9,034 nucleotides of DNA from Desulfovibrio sp. (GTDB lineage: Bacteria; Desulfobacterota; Desulfovibrionia; Desulfovibrionales; Desulfovibrionaceae). The notes beneath the pieces are model-generated. The model ran no database searches. It was given only the letters and a program-made list of their open reading frames with translations, and had not been told where the DNA came from. Where the stretch lies: positions 1 through 9,034 of the forward strand of contig DQED01000142.1 in the NCBI GenBank assembly GCA_003525525.1, given 5' to 3'. The first letter of the stretch is position 1; the number at the start of each line of letters is the position of its first letter. A program made the position numbers and the translations under genes. This document shows positions 7,216-9,034 of this stretch, one piece after another.

Positions 7216-7245
7216 AACATAGCCGGGGGGCCGGCGCTCTGTAAA
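7216..7245 (-). promoter_or_regulatory. Putative sigma70 promoter of the alaC-hom operon
   Basis: Minus strand: -35 TTTACA (7245-7240, 5 of 6 consensus), an 18-base spacer, and -10 TATGTT (7221-7216, 4 of 6). It gives a leader of roughly 35-40 bases before the ATG at 7172. The spacer carries a perfect inverted repeat, GCCGG-GGGG-CCGGC (7222-7235), which could be an operator. The leader is too short for a classical threonine attenuator and no leader peptide is seen. Confidence 0.55.
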
Positions 7246-7287
7246 GGGCTTAGGCGCAAGGAAGTACAGGACTTGGAGGAATTTTTC

Positions 7288-7316
7288 TTGACCGAGGGAG
7301 GGCAAATGTTTATCAA
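7288..7316 (+). promoter_or_regulatory. Sigma70 promoter of the tRNA-Ser gene
   Basis: -35 TTGACC (7288-7293), an optimal 17-base spacer, and -10 TATCAA (7311-7316), ending 10 bases before the mature tRNA 5' end. It diverges from the alaC promoter on the other strand; the two share the 155-base gap 7173-7326. Confidence 0.75.
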
Positions 7317-7326
7317 GCCGTGTTGC

Positions 7327-7422
<96 letters not shown>

Positions 7423-7433
7423 GAGACTGCATT

Positions 7434-7469
7434 CCCGGGCTTCGAAAGGAGCCCGGGTTTTTCTTTTTT
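7434..7469 (+). terminator. Intrinsic terminator of the tRNA-Ser gene
   Basis: The arms CCCGGGCTTC (7434-7443) and GGAGCCCGGG (7448-7457) form a 10-base-pair stem with one G-T pair and a GAAA tetraloop. They are followed by TTTTTCTTTTTT (7458-7469). It begins 12 bases after the tRNA CCA, and isolates the tRNA from the antiporter gene. Confidence 0.93.
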
Positions 7470-7518
7470 GAAGCCTTCGTGTGGGACCTTGTTGTAGAAA
7501 AGAGGATTCCCCCGTAAT

Positions 7519-7540
7519 CTCCGGGAAAATCCCTCCGGAG
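7519..7540 (+). promoter_or_regulatory. Hairpin covering the antiporter ribosome binding site
   Basis: CTCCGG (7519-7524) is complementary to CCGGAG (7535-7540), and the second arm contains the GGAG Shine-Dalgarno of the antiporter (ATG 7548, 7-base spacing). Folding would hide the site. An alternative small hairpin GGGA-AAA-TCCC (7523-7533) competes for the same bases and would free it. No strong promoter was found in 7470-7518; TTGTAG and TAATCT with 17-base spacing are present but poor. Confidence 0.4.
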
Positions 7541-7547
7541 TCTCCCG

Positions 7548-8765
7548 ATGCCGTACCTGACGGAGTTTTTCCAAAGCTTCCCGCCCATGGCCCGGCTCGC
7601 CATCATTTTGTTTTTGCTGCTTGTCGTGCCCATGGCTTGCAGACGTTGCGGACTGCCGAGCGTCGTGGGCCTGCTTGTTTCCGGCATCGTCATCGGCCAG
7701 CACGGCCTGAAGATCATCCCGGAAACTCCCATCGTCTCGAATTTCATGGCCGATGTCGGCAAGTTGCTGCTGATGCTTTTCGCCGGGATTGAGATCGACC
7801 ATGCGCTGTTTAAAACCATATGGAAGCGCTCGCTGCTCTTCGGCTGGCTGACGTTTATGCTGCCCTTACTGACGGGCATGGGCGTCGGCCTCGTTTTCGG
7901 CTATTCCTGGCTCGCCGCATTGCTCATCGGCTCGCTGCTCGCGTCCCATACGCTGCTGGGTTTCCCCATCACCCAGCAGATGGGCATTTCCCGCAGCGCC
8001 CCCGTGGTCATCACCACAGGCGCCACGGTCTTTACGGACGTCGCCTCGCTGCTGGTCCTGGCGGTGTGCCTGCCCATCCACCAAAGCGGTTTTTCCGTAA
8101 AATCCCTCGTGCTCCAACTGGGATATCTCCTTATCTACGTGCCTCTCGTCATCTTCGGGATCGGGAAGCTCGGCAACTGGCTGTTGTCAAAATTCAAGGA
8201 GACGGCGGAACAGCAATTTTCCCTGGTGCTTTTTCTCATGATCCTGGCCGCGTTCGGCGCGGAGGTCATCCATCTCGAGCCCATCGTCGGCGCATTCATG
8301 GCGGGGCTCGCCATCGGGCCGGTGGCCAAACGCGCAAAAGGCTTCGAGATGCTCGAATTCCTGGGACTGTACCTCTTCATCCCTTTTTTCTACCTCAACA
8401 TCGGTTTCCAGATCGACCTCAAGGTGTTCGCGCTCACGATCTGGCACAACGCCTTGCTCGTGCTCGCCGTCGTAGGTGGGCTCATTACCGCCAAGTTCGC
8501 GGCGGCATGGTCCGTAGGGACCATCTACCGCTTCACCCGGCCCGAACGCCTGCTCGCCTGGTCCCTGACCCTGCCGCAAGTCGCGGCGACCCTGGCGGCC
8601 GCAGTGGTCGCCTACCAGTGCATCAACAGTGCGGGACAGCGCCTCATCGACGTCACCGTGCTCAACACCGTCATCGTGCTGATGGTGGTCACGGCGTTTC
8701 TGGGGCCGATCCTGACGGCGCGCTTTTCCGGACAGATAGCGCGTACGGACAAAGGGGCGGAATGA
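7548..8765 (+). CDS. Cation:proton antiporter, CPA2/Kef-type membrane domain
   Basis: Inner-membrane monovalent cation (K+ or Na+)/H+ exchanger of 405 residues with about a dozen hydrophobic segments. Family marks: [19 protein letters not shown] (36-54), [16 protein letters not shown] (73-88, matching the Kef LFxAGxEID signature), [19 protein letters not shown] (155-173) with the candidate ion-binding Asp164, and [16 protein letters not shown] (243-258). It ends after the last membrane segment with a short polar tail ([15 protein letters not shown]). There is no TrkA-N (RCK) or TrkA-C domain, so it is a short form without nucleotide or glutathione gating of the KefB/KefC kind. ATG 7548 is chosen for GGAG at 7537-7540. 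It follows the tRNA-Ser terminator by 78 bases and seems to be transcribed alone. Ion preference cannot be read from the sequence. Confidence 0.93.
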   Translation: MPYLTEFFQSFPPMARLAIILFLLLVVPMACRRCGLPSVVGLLVSGIVIGQHGLKIIPETPIVSNFMADVGKLLLMLFAGIEIDHALFKTIWKRSLLFGWLTFMLPLLTGMGVGLVFGYSWLAALLIGSLLASHTLLGFPITQQMGISRSAPVVITTGATVFTDVASLLVLAVCLPIHQSGFSVKSLVLQLGYLLIYVPLVIFGIGKLGNWLLSKFKETAEQQFSLVLFLMILAAFGAEVIHLEPIVGAFMAGLAIGPVAKRAKGFEMLEFLGLYLFIPFFYLNIGFQIDLKVFALTIWHNALLVLAVVGGLITAKFAAAWSVGTIYRFTRPERLLAWSLTLPQVAATLAAAVVAYQCINSAGQRLIDVTVLNTVIVLMVVTAFLGPILTARFSGQIARTDKGAE

Positions 8766-9034
8766 GGGATTGTAGTCGTTGCCTAGGGCGAGAGGAAATC
8801 CACTTCGATTTACCACTTCCCACGGTCGCATTTTTCTACGTAAGTAAGACCACGCAGCGAATCTTTGCGTACATGTGCATTGGTTGATCACACTCTGCTC
8901 CGGCTTCCGCAATCGCGTTGTACTCAACCATCCGGGCAGAGCACCACACGGCTGTAGCGAAGCGTGTCCCAGCCATTCGTTAGTGAGGGAGGTGCTGGTG
9001 GGGGTTTTCCCAAAACAAAACGGCCCGGCTGCAT
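8766..9034. other. Gene-free stretch downstream of the antiporter
   Basis: I find no supported gene in these 269 bases. Base composition is visibly closer to even than in the flanking genes. Two loose inverted repeats are present: CTCTGCTCCGG (8893-8903) against CCGGGCAGAG (8932-8941), with one bulge, and ACACG/CGTGT around 8946-8967. GGTTGA (8882-8887) and TCAACC (8924-8929) are also complementary. No T-tract follows any of them, so no terminator for the antiporter is called. A 31-codon minus-strand frame (8931-8836) lacks support. Confidence 0.5.

Noticed and set aside
8187..8927. A 246-codon minus-strand frame and a 355-codon plus-strand frame (7820-8887) over the antiporter
   Set aside because: Both overlap the antiporter, whose membrane segments and Kef motifs are clear. 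The alternative products are charged or Arg/His-rich without domains.
8836..8931. A 31-codon minus-strand frame beginning MVEYNAIAEAG
   Set aside because: It has no clear ribosome binding site, no recognised motif and nothing supporting expression.

Overview
The window is a chromosomal segment from a GC-rich Gram-negative bacterium. The most likely source is a Desulfovibrio-like sulfate reducer (Desulfovibrionaceae). This rests on the very high GC of the coding DNA, on the linkage of an AlaC-type aminotransferase, homoserine dehydrogenase and an ApgM-family protein, and on short hairpin repeats with a CCGCCGGAGGC tail that I recall as common in such genomes. The assignment is an inference; no ribosomal or taxon-diagnostic gene is present.

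Positions 1-7172 hold seven genes, all on the minus strand. In transcription order they are: an AlaC-type aminotransferase (7172-6000); homoserine dehydrogenase with an ACT domain (6003-4702), joined to it by an ATGA overlap; a DJ-1/PfpI protein (4578-3937); an ApgM-family alkaline-phosphatase-superfamily enzyme (3867-2662, TTG start); a 4HBT/YbgC-type thioesterase (2652-2218); a metal-dependent amidohydrolase (2193-1408); and, after a structured gap, a methyl-accepting chemotaxis protein cut by the window edge (1304-1). A sigma70-like promoter at 7216-7245 probably drives the first two genes. An intrinsic terminator (4595-4615) lies between homoserine dehydrogenase and the DJ-1 gene.

Positions 7288-8765 are on the plus strand. 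They hold a self-contained tRNA-Ser(GCU) unit (promoter, gene with encoded CCA, intrinsic terminator), then a CPA2/Kef-type cation:proton antiporter whose ribosome binding site can be folded into a hairpin. Positions 8766-9034 hold no gene I can support and look less GC-rich than the rest.

Two points stand out. First, the ApgM-family enzyme lies in a threonine-pathway neighbourhood with no classical ThrB in the window, which fits a homoserine kinase role better than a glycolytic one. Second, the DJ-1 gene that separates homoserine dehydrogenase from apgM is bracketed by two inverted copies of a REP-like hairpin element. One copy supplies the stop codon of the DJ-1 gene and the Shine-Dalgarno of apgM.
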